NCBI GenBank assembly: GCA_963974645.1
Contig: CAXBEA010000004.1
Span: 6,735 to 70,734 of the forward strand
Length of the DNA stretch: 64,000 nt
Direction: 5' to 3'
Origin: Motiliproteus sp963974645
Lineage (GTDB): Bacteria; Pseudomonadota; Gammaproteobacteria; Pseudomonadales; Balneatricaceae
In this document: positions 8,369 through 17,280 of the stretch, one piece after another
Position numbering within the stretch: the stretch's first letter is position 1
Layout: every line of letters begins with the position of its first letter
The notes under the pieces: model-generated
Databases searched by the model: none
The model's input: only the letters and a program-made list of their open reading frames with translations
What the model was told of the DNA's origin: nothing
Made by a program: the position numbers and the translations under genes

Positions 8369-11015
8369 CGTCGCCGTTCTCAACAGCCTCTAATTGATCG
8401 CCGGAGTCAGTCTCTGACTCAGCGGCCCCAGCACCTTCGAACACAGCTTCTTCCAACGCAGCCCCTTCAATCAGGGTCTCATCGTATACAGGTTCTTCAA
8501 CCCGCGCGGTGCCGACCAACTTCTCATCAGCCGCCACCCGGATCAACGTAACCCCCTGGGTATTTCGGCTCTGAACTGTAATTTCGTCGGTCCGGGTGCG
8601 CACCAGGGTGCCCTGATCTGAGATTAGTATCACCTCATCGCCTTCAAACACCTGCTCCACACCAACCAGATGGCCATTGCGCTCGGACAGGGTCATAGCG
8701 ATGACGCCTTTACCACCACGCCCCTTAGTCGGGAAGTCTTCCAGCAGCGTCATCTTGCCATAACCCTTAACGCTAGCGGTCAAGATCCGGCCACCTTGCT
8801 CAGGAATTATTAACGCGATTACACGTGCATCATCCTCAACCGTGATCCCTCTGACACCGCGCGCCTGACGACTCAGTGGACGGATCAACGCTTCTTTAAA
8901 GCGCACCGCCTTACCCGCGTCGCTAAACAGCATAACTTCCTGCTCGCCGTTGGTAATGGCGGCGCCAATCAGGGTATCGCCTTCATCCAAGCCCAAGGCG
9001 ATCAAGCCACTACTACGGGGACGGGAGAAGCTGGTCAGCGAGGTCTTCTTAACGGTTCCAAAAGCGGTGGCCATAAACACAAAGCGATCTTCGGTATATT
9101 CATTAACCGGCAAGATCGTGGTAATCCGTTCACCCTCTTCCAGCGGCAGAATATTTACCATAGGACGGCCACGAGAAGTTCGGCTGGCGGGCGGAATTTC
9201 AAACACCTTTAACCAGTAAACCTTACCGCGACTGGTGAAACAAAGAATCGTGTCATGAGTATTAGCAACCAACAGATGGGCAATAAAGTCTTCATCTTTG
9301 ACACCCGATGCAGATTTACCACGACCGCCGCGGCGCTGTGCCTGATAGGTATCCAGCGGCTGGGTCTTGGCATAACCACCGTGGGAAATGGTGACCACCA
9401 TATCCTCTTCGGTAATCAGATCGGCAATGGTCAGGTCCCGGCGAGACGCCATAATCTCTGTTCGTCGGTCGTCCGCATATTCGGCAACAATGGCTTCCAG
9501 CTCTTCGCGAATCACCTCCATTAACCGTTCGGTACTGCCTAGAATACGCAGCAGTTCAGCAATAGCGTCCAACAGCTGCTTGTATTCATCGATTAGTTTA
9601 TCCTGCTCCATCCCGGTCAGACGGTGCAGCTTAAGATCAAGAATGGCCTGCGCCTGAACTGGAGATAGGTGGTAATAGCCATCGATCAAACCAAACTGTG
9701 CTGGCAACTCATCGGGACGACAGGCATCCGAACCTGCACGCTCCAGCATCTCGGTAACATCGCCCGGTAGCCAGGGCATCTCGACCAGACGGTCTTTGGC
9801 CTCGACCGAGGTACTGGACTGCTTGATCAACTCGATAACCGCGTCGATATTGGCCAAGGCTACAGCCAAGCCTTCAAGAACGTGGCCGCGCTCGCGCGCT
9901 TTACGCAATTCAAACAGCGTGCGCCGAGTCACCACCTCACGCCTGTGGCGAACAAACGCCTCAAGCAGCTCTTTCAGATTCAGGGTTTTTGGCTGGCCAT
10001 CGACAAGCGCCACAACGTTAATGCCAAAAACATTTTCCATCTGGGTGTGGGCATAGAGGTTATTGACCATGACCTCGGGCACATCACCCCGGCGCAATTC
10101 GATCACGATCCGCATACCGTCCTTATCGGACTCATCACGCAGTTCGGTGATCCCTTCGATTTTCTTCTCTTTAACCAGGTCGGCAATTTTTTCTATCAAC
10201 CGCGCCTTGTTAACCTGATACGGAAGCTCAGTGACTATAATCGAAGGCTTGCCGTTTTTGGGATCTTCCTCCACATGATAACGGGCACGTAAATAAATTC
10301 GCCCACGCCCGGTACGATATGCCTCTAATATTCCAGCACGGCCATTGATAATCGCCGCCGTAGGGAAGTCCGGTCCGGGGATATACTCCATCAACTGGTC
10401 AATATCCAGATCAGGATTATCGATCAACGCGATAGTGCCCTGGACCACTTCACGCAGGTTATGCGGCGGAATATTGGTCGCCATCCCCACCGCGATACCA
10501 GACGAGCCATTGATTAGCAGGTTAGGAATACGGGTAGGCATCACCGCAGGTATTTGCTCGGTGCCGTCGTAGTTAGGCACGTAATCAACGGTTTCTTTCT
10601 CTAGATCCGCCAATATCTCATGGGCTATTTTTGACATCCGCACTTCGGTGTAACGCATCGCCGCTGCCGAATCGCCATCGATCGAACCGAAGTTACCCTG
10701 GCCATCGACCAGCATATGTCGCATCGAAAAGGTCTGCGCCATCCGCACGATAGTGTCATAAACCGCCGAATCACCGTGGGGATGGTATTTACCGATCACA
10801 TCACCGACAACACGCGCCGACTTTTTATAGGGCTTATTCCAGTCATTCTTAAGCTCGTGCATCGCGAATAACACGCGCCGGTGTACTGGCTTAAGCCCGT
10901 CCCGTACATCGGGCAAGGCGCGCCCGACAATGACACTCATGGCGTAATCCAGATACGACTTCTTCAGCTCATCCTCGATATTGATCGGCTGGATCTGCTT
11001 GACTAGTTCACCCAT
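8361..11015 (-). CDS. gyrA: DNA gyrase subunit A
   Basis: Breaks and rejoins DNA to introduce negative supercoils, with GyrB. The 884-residue protein has the catalytic Tyr122 in AAMRYTEVR, the quinolone region HPHGDSAVYDTIVRMAQ with Ser83 and Asp87 (the unmutated, drug-sensitive residues in E. coli numbering), and the GyrA box QRRGGRGKS that starts the DNA-wrapping domain. The C-terminus ends in an acidic tail (about residues 835-884), common in gammaproteobacteria. No intein is present. It is divergent from ubiG across 232 bases that must hold both promoters. Confidence 0.98.
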   Translation of the reverse strand: MGELVKQIQPINIEDELKKSYLDYAMSVIVGRALPDVRDGLKPVHRRVLFAMHELKNDWNKPYKKSARVVGDVIGKYHPHGDSAVYDTIVRMAQTFSMRHMLVDGQGNFGSIDGDSAAAMRYTEVRMSKIAHEILADLEKETVDYVPNYDGTEQIPAVMPTRIPNLLINGSSGIAVGMATNIPPHNLREVVQGTIALIDNPDLDIDQLMEYIPGPDFPTAAIINGRAGILEAYRTGRGRIYLRARYHVEEDPKNGKPSIIVTELPYQVNKARLIEKIADLVKEKKIEGITELRDESDKDGMRIVIELRRGDVPEVMVNNLYAHTQMENVFGINVVALVDGQPKTLNLKELLEAFVRHRREVVTRRTLFELRKARERGHVLEGLAVALANIDAVIELIKQSSTSVEAKDRLVEMPWLPGDVTEMLERAGSDACRPDELPAQFGLIDGYYHLSPVQAQAILDLKLHRLTGMEQDKLIDEYKQLLDAIAELLRILGSTERLMEVIREELEAIVAEYADDRRTEIMASRRDLTIADLITEEDMVVTISHGGYAKTQPLDTYQAQRRGGRGKSASGVKDEDFIAHLLVANTHDTILCFTSRGKVYWLKVFEIPPASRTSRGRPMVNILPLEEGERITTILPVNEYTEDRFVFMATAFGTVKKTSLTSFSRPRSSGLIALGLDEGDTLIGAAITNGEQEVMLFSDAGKAVRFKEALIRPLSRQARGVRGITVEDDARVIALIIPEQGGRILTASVKGYGKMTLLEDFPTKGRGGKGVIAMTLSERNGHLVGVEQVFEGDEVILISDQGTLVRTRTDEITVQSRNTQGVTLIRVAADEKLVGTARVEEPVYDETLIEGAALEEAVFEGAGAAESETDSGDQLEAVENGDDE

Positions 11016-11247
11016 ATAACCCTGTTATCCCTTATGTTCAGCCACCCTGATCGGGCTAGCCTTACCATCAGTTTCGAGCCGAATTAAAAACAGATCGGCC
11101 ACGCTAAAAAATGCGTGCAATCATACCACAAACCCCCAGCCTCAGAACCAGTAAATTCGCCTTCAAATTCAATCTCAAAGCTGTGATGACTCGGACCTCG
11201 GTGGTAACATATCGGGTCTTGTAATCGCCATTGAGACCGGACCCCGC
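11016..11247. promoter_or_regulatory. Divergent gyrA / ubiG promoter region
   Basis: 232 bases between the diverging gyrA and ubiG starts. Short open frames on the minus strand here read into the ubiG coding region in a different frame and look like chance. I cannot place individual promoter elements with confidence. Confidence 0.5.
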
Positions 11248-11985
11248 ATGAGCCCTGAAAGCGCCAAGCCAAACACTCGCAAAGCAGCCAACGTAGATCC
11301 AGTCGAGATCGCCAAATTTGAGGCCCTCGCTAGCCGCTGGTGGGATAAAGAGAGCGAATTCAAGCCGCTTCACGAAATCAACCCACTGCGGGTCAATTTT
11401 GTCGACCAACACGCCACCCTGGCAGGAAAACGGGTACTGGACGTCGGCTGTGGCGGCGGCATCTTGTCAGAATCGATGGCCATTCGCGGTGCCGACGTCA
11501 CCGGCATCGACATGGGCGAAGCACCCCTGAAAATCGCTAAGCTGCACGGCCTGGAATCGGGGGTCAACGTCAGCTACCAGCAGATTACCGTTGAGCAACT
11601 CGCCAGCGAGCAAGCCGAAAGCTTCGATATCGTCACCTGCATGGAGATGCTGGAACACGTGCCCGACCCTGCATCCATCATTAGCGCCTGCGCTCGACTG
11701 ACAAAACCAGGCGGACAGCTCTTTTTCTCAACCCTCAACCGTAATCCAAAATCCTTTATTTTCGCCATCGTCGGTGCCGAATATCTGCTCAACCTCGTCC
11801 CTAAAGGCACCCACGATCACAGCAAATTTATTCGACCCAGCGAGCTGGCCCAGTGGTGCCGCGACGCCCATCTGGAGATAGGCACCACCTGCGGCATGAC
11901 CTACAACCCGCTCACCAAGCGGTACCGCTTGGATCCCCAGGATGTTGACGTCAACTATCTGCTGCAACTGCATAAGCCTGGCTAA
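11248..11985 (+). CDS. ubiG: Ubiquinone biosynthesis O-methyltransferase
   Basis: SAM-dependent methyltransferase for both O-methylation steps of ubiquinone. The 245-residue protein shows SAM motif I VLDVGCGGGILSES near residues 63-76, the post-I block GADVTGIDMGEAPL, and CMEMLEHVPDP with HDHSKFIRPSEL further on, all typical of UbiG. It begins the plus-strand set ubiG-mupP-yciK, with two bases between its stop and mupP. Ubiquinone fits the bc1 genes and ubiX elsewhere in the window. Confidence 0.96.
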   Translation: MSPESAKPNTRKAANVDPVEIAKFEALASRWWDKESEFKPLHEINPLRVNFVDQHATLAGKRVLDVGCGGGILSESMAIRGADVTGIDMGEAPLKIAKLHGLESGVNVSYQQITVEQLASEQAESFDIVTCMEMLEHVPDPASIISACARLTKPGGQLFFSTLNRNPKSFIFAIVGAEYLLNLVPKGTHDHSKFIRPSELAQWCRDAHLEIGTTCGMTYNPLTKRYRLDPQDVDVNYLLQLHKPG

Positions 11986-11987
11986 CA

Positions 11988-12659
11988 ATGCGCATACCCA
12001 AACCGGCAGCAGTTCTCTTTGATCTCGACGGAACCCTACTAGACAGCGCACCCGATTTTTATCGACTATTGAATCAGATGCGCACTGAGCGAGGACTTCC
12101 TAGGATCGATGAGCAAAAACTTCGCCAGCAGATCTCCAATGGTGCCACTGCCATGATCCAAAGCGCATTTGATCTCGATGCCGAAGATCCGACCTGCGGA
12201 CCTCTTCGTCTACAACTTCTAGACCTTTACGAACAATCGCCCGCACAAGAGTCGCGACTGTTTGAAGGTATGGAAGCCTTGTTACACTGGTTAGAAACCC
12301 AGCAGATCCCCTGGGGGATAGTTACCAACAAACCCGAATGCTTTAGCCTGCCAATTCTACGCCAGCTAGATCTTGAGACTCGCTGCAGCACGCTGATCTG
12401 CCCCGAACAGGTTGAACAGAACAAACCCCACCCCGAAGGCCTACTCAGGGCCTGCGCTCTGCTCAACTGCCAGCCCCAGCAAAGCATCTACGTCGGCGAC
12501 CATCGCCGTGATATTGAAGCAGGGATCAATGCAGGGATGCTGACAATTGCAGCATGTTACGGCTACCTGACACCCGAGGATCGACCCGATGACTGGAACG
12601 CCGACCACCAGGTCGATTCACCTCAACAACTGCTCGACTGGCTTCAGGGCCCTGTATAA
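11988..12659 (+). CDS. mupP: N-acetylmuramic acid 6-phosphate phosphatase, HAD family
   Basis: A 223-residue HAD phosphatase with FDLDGTLLDSAPDF at the N-terminus (nucleophile Asp12, acid Asp14), TNKP as the second motif and VGDHRRDIEAG as the Mg-binding fourth motif. By sequence alone it resembles Gph phosphoglycolate phosphatases. The place directly behind ubiG and before a YciK-like SDR is that of MupP in Pseudomonas, which dephosphorylates MurNAc-6-P in the AnmK-dependent cell-wall recycling route. The MupP call therefore rests on synteny; Gph is the alternative. Confidence 0.82.
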   Translation: MRIPKPAAVLFDLDGTLLDSAPDFYRLLNQMRTERGLPRIDEQKLRQQISNGATAMIQSAFDLDAEDPTCGPLRLQLLDLYEQSPAQESRLFEGMEALLHWLETQQIPWGIVTNKPECFSLPILRQLDLETRCSTLICPEQVEQNKPHPEGLLRACALLNCQPQQSIYVGDHRRDIEAGINAGMLTIAACYGYLTPEDRPDDWNADHQVDSPQQLLDWLQGPV

Positions 12660-12753
12660 ACCGAACCAAGACCCGCTACACTGATCATATACGCGGATCA
12701 ATTACACTGATAAATAGCGCCGACCACCGAATCGCACAACAATGGAAACGCAC

Positions 12754-13497
12754 ATGTTTAACTATCAAGCCCCCGAACAGCTCCTGAAAAACCGCATCAT
12801 CCTGATAACGGGTGCTGGCGATGGTATAGGGCGCGCTGCCGCGCTGAGCTTTGCCGAACATGGCGCCACCGTCATTTTAGCGGGACGCACCGTCAAAAAA
12901 CTCGAGGCAGTGTACGACCTGATTGAATCCAGCGGCTGGCCACAGCCGGCAATCTTCCCCATCAATCTCGAAGGTGCAACCGCTCACGACTATGACATTG
13001 TTGCCGCCGCCATCGAAAAAGAGTTCGGCCGTATCGACGGACTGCTAAACAACGCAAGTCTGCTGGGCAATCGCACCTCGATCGAAAACTACGACCCCAG
13101 CACTTGGAACCAAGTGATGCAAGTCAACCTCCACGCACAGTTCTTGATCACCCAAGCGATGCTACCGCTGTTGATGAAATCAGAAGATGCCTCTCTGGTC
13201 TTCACCAGCTCGACCGTAGGTCGCAAAGGCAGCGCTTACTGGGGAGCCTACGCCGTTTCTAAATTTGCCACCGAAGGGTTGATGCAAGTCCTTGCTGATG
13301 AGCTGGAAAACACCTCCAGCATCCGGGTCAACGCGATCAATCCGGGCGCGACCCGGACCAATATGCGCGCGCATGCCTACCCCGCGGAAAACCCCGGTAG
13401 CCTCCCCGCACCAGAGCAGATCATGCCTGTCTATCTGTATCTGATGGGCGCAGACAGCAAAGAGATCAACGGTCAGTCTATCGATGCCCAAGGCTGA
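12754..13497 (+). CDS. YciK-family short-chain dehydrogenase/reductase
   Basis: About 247 residues with the SDR cofactor loop GAGDGIGRAAA, NNAS, catalytic Ser in VFTSSTVGRKG and Tyr/Lys in YWGAYAVSKFA. Such proteins use NAD(P)H; the physiological substrate of YciK is not known. The frame opens at 12742, but ATG 12754 has GGAA about 6 bases upstream and matches the family start MFNYQAPEQLL. It is third in the ubiG-mupP-yciK group and convergent with rluB. Confidence 0.9.
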   Translation: MFNYQAPEQLLKNRIILITGAGDGIGRAAALSFAEHGATVILAGRTVKKLEAVYDLIESSGWPQPAIFPINLEGATAHDYDIVAAAIEKEFGRIDGLLNNASLLGNRTSIENYDPSTWNQVMQVNLHAQFLITQAMLPLLMKSEDASLVFTSSTVGRKGSAYWGAYAVSKFATEGLMQVLADELENTSSIRVNAINPGATRTNMRAHAYPAENPGSLPAPEQIMPVYLYLMGADSKEINGQSIDAQG

Positions 13498-13589
13498 GCA
13501 CGTCAGTCAGAGCCGCTGAAACGACCCTCTTGCAAGCTAGCGAGATATAAAACACTCACCGATCAAACACCAACCTGGCAAAACAACTA

Positions 13590-13607
13590 CCCCCGCATAA
13601 GCGGGGG
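13590..13607. terminator. Hairpin between convergent yciK-like gene and rluB
   Basis: A perfect 7-bp GC stem (CCCCCGC / GCGGGGG) with an ATAA loop. T-tracts are poor on both sides, so it may end both transcripts weakly or mainly protect mRNA ends. Confidence 0.65.
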
Positions 13608-13639
13608 CATCGGTACTAACAATACGCTTTCTAGCGGTG

Positions 13640-14497
13640 TTAACTACGCCGCGAAGGTCGCCCGCGCTTTGCTTCCACCGACCGCTGAGGTCTGGCTTTT
13701 TTCTGTACCCGCTTATCCGCCATCGACTGTTCAACAGTTTTTTGAACAACCTTACGCCGCTCCAAAGAAACCATATCGCAGAGATCGTTCAGCTCTTTCT
13801 GGCCGAGCTCTATCCACTGGCCTGCAGATACCTGCTTGGGGATAAAGATGCATCCGTAACGCACCCGTTTGAGCCGACTTACCTCAACATCCTGGGACTC
13901 CCATAGACGGCGCACTTCCCGATTACGCCCTTCCATCAACGTGACGTGATACCACTGATTACGACCCGCACCATCGAAATGCTGGACATCAGAGAAGCGT
14001 GCCATACCATCGTCAAGCAGCACACCCTCGCGTAAGCGTTTGAGCATCTGATCGGTGACCTCACCATGAACCCGTACTGCGTACTCACGGTCTATCTGCG
14101 ACGAAGGATGCATTAGTTTATTTGCCAACTCGCCATCGGTGGTAAATAACAACAAGCCACTGGTATTAATATCTAATCGGCCAACCGAGATCCAACGTCC
14201 GCCATTGAGTTTGGGTAACTTATCAAACACGGTCGGGCGACCTTCAGGGTCATTGCGGGTACAGATCTCCCCCACCGGCTTGTTATAGAGTATCACTCGA
14301 CCCTCTGCGGCCAAGGACCGAGATAGATTGACCGAACGGCCATCGACGCTTATTTCGGCATCCAAACCAACCCGATCACCCAGGGTGGCAATTTTACCCG
14401 CCACGGTGACCCGACCGCTTTCAATCCAGCGCTCCATCTCCCGGCGCGACCCGATTCCAGCGCGGGCTAGAACTTTTTGCAGTTTTTCGTCGGTCAT
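13640..14497 (-). CDS. rluB: 23S rRNA pseudouridine(2605) synthase
   Basis: Converts U2605 of 23S rRNA to pseudouridine. The protein has an N-terminal S4 RNA-binding domain (EKLQKVLARAGIGSRREMERW) and the RsuA/RluB catalytic block VGRLDINTSGLLLFTTDG with its Asp nucleophile. A basic tail of about 35 residues (KRVQKKARPQRS) follows, as in many RluB proteins. The frame opens at 14527, but ATG 14497 (MTDEKLQKV) is the family start, giving 285 residues. RluE/RluF are alternatives, but length and tail favour RluB. Confidence 0.92.
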   Translation of the reverse strand: MTDEKLQKVLARAGIGSRREMERWIESGRVTVAGKIATLGDRVGLDAEISVDGRSVNLSRSLAAEGRVILYNKPVGEICTRNDPEGRPTVFDKLPKLNGGRWISVGRLDINTSGLLLFTTDGELANKLMHPSSQIDREYAVRVHGEVTDQMLKRLREGVLLDDGMARFSDVQHFDGAGRNQWYHVTLMEGRNREVRRLWESQDVEVSRLKRVRYGCIFIPKQVSAGQWIELGQKELNDLCDMVSLERRKVVQKTVEQSMADKRVQKKARPQRSVEAKRGRPSRRS

Positions 14498-14641
14498 GCA
14501 GATCACCTGTGAAGACAAAACGGACACCTAAACAGCCATAGGAATGAAGCGTCCTGGAAAGCGCGGCATCATACCAGCCCCGCACCTGAGTGCCTATCAT
14601 TCCGACCCAGGTTCTGACATTGATAATATACCGCTAATAAA

Positions 14642-14664
14642 AAAGGTGCGCCAAGCGCACCTTT
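14642..14664 (-). terminator. Rho-independent terminator of the H-NS-like gene
   Basis: A 10-bp perfect stem (AAAGGTGCGC / GCGCACCTTT) with a 3-base loop. On the minus strand it is followed by a run of T residues and ATTA. It lies 33 bases after the H-NS-like stop codon. Confidence 0.9.
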
Positions 14665-14696
14665 GTAAACCTATGAACAGATCGATAAAGATCCGT

Positions 14697-15098
14697 TTAA
14701 TCGATCAGACAGTCTTCCTTACTACCGCCCTGATCGAAGTACGCCTGGAAGAGCTTAGGAGTACGCCCCCGACCCGTCCATTGCAGCATTCCGCCCTGAC
14801 CATCTTCGATCTGGTATTTAGCCTTAACCGACCCTTTAGGCTTTGCAGCCGGAGAAACCTCTAGCGCCGCCAAAAGATCATTTAAATCTACACCACTGTC
14901 TGCCATCTGCTTTTTAATAGCATCAATATTTGTTTGCTTCTCTGCACGCTCGGCCGCCATGGCCTCGTCTTCCTGCTTCCGTTCGTTTAGCAGATCCGAC
15001 AGATTTTCAAACAACTTTTCCAGTTCAGAAGCAGACAGCTCTTTACAGGCTTTACGCAGTGAAGTTTTGCGCGTCAGCACATTTAAAATATCGCTCAT
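14697..15098 (-). CDS. H-NS family nucleoid-associated protein
   Basis: 133 residues: an N-terminal coiled-coil oligomerisation region (SELEKLFENLSDLLNERKQE), a linker, and a C-terminal H-NS DNA-binding domain with LQWTGRGRTPKLFQAYF, whose GRGR core inserts in the minor groove of AT-rich DNA. H-NS proteins silence AT-rich, often foreign, genes. It sits at the border of the polysaccharide locus, and the 130 bases upstream are strikingly AT-rich, consistent with autoregulation (inference). Confidence 0.92.
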   Translation of the reverse strand: MSDILNVLTRKTSLRKACKELSASELEKLFENLSDLLNERKQEDEAMAAERAEKQTNIDAIKKQMADSGVDLNDLLAALEVSPAAKPKGSVKAKYQIEDGQGGMLQWTGRGRTPKLFQAYFDQGGSKEDCLID

Positions 15099-15231
15099 GA
15101 GGGACCCCGGTGGTATTCAAATTAATCAGACCGATTAAAAATATAGGGTTTAGGTATTATTCGCAAATATTATCTTAAAATTATTATCATATTTTTTATA
15201 TCAAGCTCGAAAAACACGGTTCACAAAGCTA

Positions 15232-16251
15232 TTAGCCATTATCGACACCCGCATTGAGCCTGAACACACCCCAACCAATCGGCAAACAAGCGATGATGAA
15301 CAACGCTGATGCTAACTCATAGCGGCTATTAGCTATCAACCACTGCGCTGTAAAACTCAAAGGAAACAACCAGAGAATATTTATCCCTATCGCTAATAGC
15401 GACACCCGCTGATGACTTCTCCAGCGACGCGATAAAATTTGATACGCATGTGAGCGATGCGCTTGATACCAGTAATCCCTCCGCAGCACTCGACGCACCA
15501 AGGTGATACTGGCATCGATCCAAAAAAGCGCGGTTAACATAATCCAGGTTAATGGAGAAACAAGCTGCTCACGTACCGTTAACAGCGCTAACATTGCGAT
15601 AATAAACCCTAGGAAATAACTTCCAACATCGCCCATAAAAAGCTTAGCAGGCGCCCAATTAAACACTCCAAAACCGATCAGCGTTGCCGCTAACAGCAAG
15701 AACAACCGCGTATATTCAGCGGCCGAATTCAGCCAACAGAACCCTGCTCCAGCAACGCAAAGAAAGAGCGCTTCAGAAACAGCGTACCCATCTATACCAT
15801 CCAGAAAATTAAATAAATTAATCCACCAGACCGAGGCCAAAGCAAAACCGATCAACAACAGCCAAAGCTCCCATGAGGAAACTATCAGCTGATCATAATA
15901 AAAGACCGAAACAGCAATCAGACAACAAAAGCATTGCGCAAAAAAACGACTTTTCGAGGACAGATTAAAACGGTCATCCAGCAACCCAACGAGCCCAAGA
16001 ACCCCGCCTCCAGAAATTAACACTGCTATATCAATCACTAAAACACTATCAGCCGACAGCAGCCACCCCAGCAGTGCGAGGTATAGGGTCATAAAACTGA
16101 TACCGCCGCCTCTTGGCACGGGTACGGAGTGTGAGCTTCTTTCGTTTGGCTGATCAAATAACTGCTGTTGCCGTAGATACTGCAACAGCAGATAGGTCAT
16201 GAGTAGCGAGGCGACCGCTGCGAGTGGATAGACTACAACTTCAAACACCAC
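15232..16251 (-). CDS. WecA/WbpL-type undecaprenyl-phosphate sugar-1-phosphate transferase
   Basis: Membrane enzyme that starts O-antigen synthesis by moving a HexNAc-1-phosphate from UDP-sugar to undecaprenyl phosphate. The 339-residue protein is almost all hydrophobic, with about ten helices, and carries the family loops RGGGISF, LLDDRFNLS, NLFNFLDGIDGY, FMGDVGSYFLG and the HRSHAYQ box. WbpL-like enzymes act on UDP-FucNAc or UDP-QuiNAc, WecA on UDP-GlcNAc; I cannot separate these. It follows an epimerase gene on the same strand, the order seen in Pseudomonas wbpV-wbpL. Confidence 0.9.
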   Translation of the reverse strand: MVFEVVVYPLAAVASLLMTYLLLQYLRQQQLFDQPNERSSHSVPVPRGGGISFMTLYLALLGWLLSADSVLVIDIAVLISGGGVLGLVGLLDDRFNLSSKSRFFAQCFCCLIAVSVFYYDQLIVSSWELWLLLIGFALASVWWINLFNFLDGIDGYAVSEALFLCVAGAGFCWLNSAAEYTRLFLLLAATLIGFGVFNWAPAKLFMGDVGSYFLGFIIAMLALLTVREQLVSPLTWIMLTALFWIDASITLVRRVLRRDYWYQAHRSHAYQILSRRWRSHQRVSLLAIGINILWLFPLSFTAQWLIANSRYELASALFIIACLPIGWGVFRLNAGVDNG

Positions 16252-16293
16252 TTGACCCCCTTGCTCTGCTTTTCTGGACCTTCGCCACGAACC

Positions 16294-17253
16294 TTAAACA
16301 TTATCCTGCCCGTCATCAGCACTGGACATCTGGATCAGCGTTTGCATCATCGTAACCGGCGGAGCCCACTCCAGCAGCGCTTTAGTTGCAGCTATATCAA
16401 CGGTCAAAGACCCCAGCAACCGATCTGCGCTGCTCGACTTTCCAAACCACCTAGCGACAAACCTGAGCAACCACTCGGGAACATAAAAAAGTCTCGATGT
16501 GACTTGGTTTGCCTGCGCCATACGTCGGATTAATTCTGTAGTAGAAATAGACTCGCCATCTGAAACTAAAAATAGCCGGCCCTTCGCTTTTGGATTGATC
16601 ACACACTCTCGGAGCAGATCTATAAGATTATCGACACTGACCAATGCACGCCGATTAGTTAATCCGGCCAAGGGCAAAGGGACCCCACGCCTGACCCAGC
16701 GCATCAACTGGGCAAAATTGGCTTTAACACCGGGTCCGTAGATTAACGGTGGCCGGACCACGACGACTTCTAAGCCTGAGGATTGAGCCAGGGCCCACAG
16801 CCCGCATTCGGCGCGATACTTAGAGCGAGCATAAGCATCCTGCGGATTAGGCGCATCGAGTGCGCTGTAGGGCAGGGCTCGCTCCTCGCCATTGACTTTA
16901 ATTGAGCTGAGAAAAATAAAACGCCGTACACCCGCCGCTGCTGCCAGCCTCGCCACACTCAGTGTGCCCTGGTGATTGATCCGCTCGTATTCTGCTTCCT
17001 GAGCCGAGCTATCACTCATGCAGTGTACCCGGGCGGCCAGATGAATCACCACGTCTATGCCGACAACGGCTGAGGCGATAGCAGACGCATCGGCAAGCCC
17101 TGATATTTGTACCTGCTCGATCTTAGGCTGCAAGTCTGCAGGTAAACGACCAGGATCACGTACCAGCGCTCGGACACTGAAATGTTGACGCAGCAACTCT
17201 CGGCACAAATGCCGGCCGACAAAACCGCTGGCACCCGTGATCAGGATATTCAC
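16294..17253 (-). CDS. NAD-dependent sugar epimerase/dehydratase (WbpV-like)
   Basis: 319-residue extended SDR with the NAD loop TGASGFVGRHL at the N-terminus, HLAARVH, FLSSIKVNGE with the catalytic Ser, and AYARSKYRAE containing Tyr and Lys. Close in layout to WbpV/WbjF-type enzymes that make UDP-N-acetyl-fucosamine or quinovosamine, and to UDP-glucose 4-epimerase relatives. The place before the initiating transferase gene supports making the first sugar of the repeat. Exact substrate is not deducible. Confidence 0.85.
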   Translation of the reverse strand: MNILITGASGFVGRHLCRELLRQHFSVRALVRDPGRLPADLQPKIEQVQISGLADASAIASAVVGIDVVIHLAARVHCMSDSSAQEAEYERINHQGTLSVARLAAAAGVRRFIFLSSIKVNGEERALPYSALDAPNPQDAYARSKYRAECGLWALAQSSGLEVVVVRPPLIYGPGVKANFAQLMRWVRRGVPLPLAGLTNRRALVSVDNLIDLLRECVINPKAKGRLFLVSDGESISTTELIRRMAQANQVTSRLFYVPEWLLRFVARWFGKSSSADRLLGSLTVDIAATKALLEWAPPVTMMQTLIQMSSADDGQDNV

Positions 17254-17280
17254 ATTATAAATTTCAGCTGCCGAGGCCTC

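Noticed and set aside
8361..11015. Quinolone-resistance mutation in gyrA
   Set aside because: Ser83 and Asp87 are the sensitive residues.
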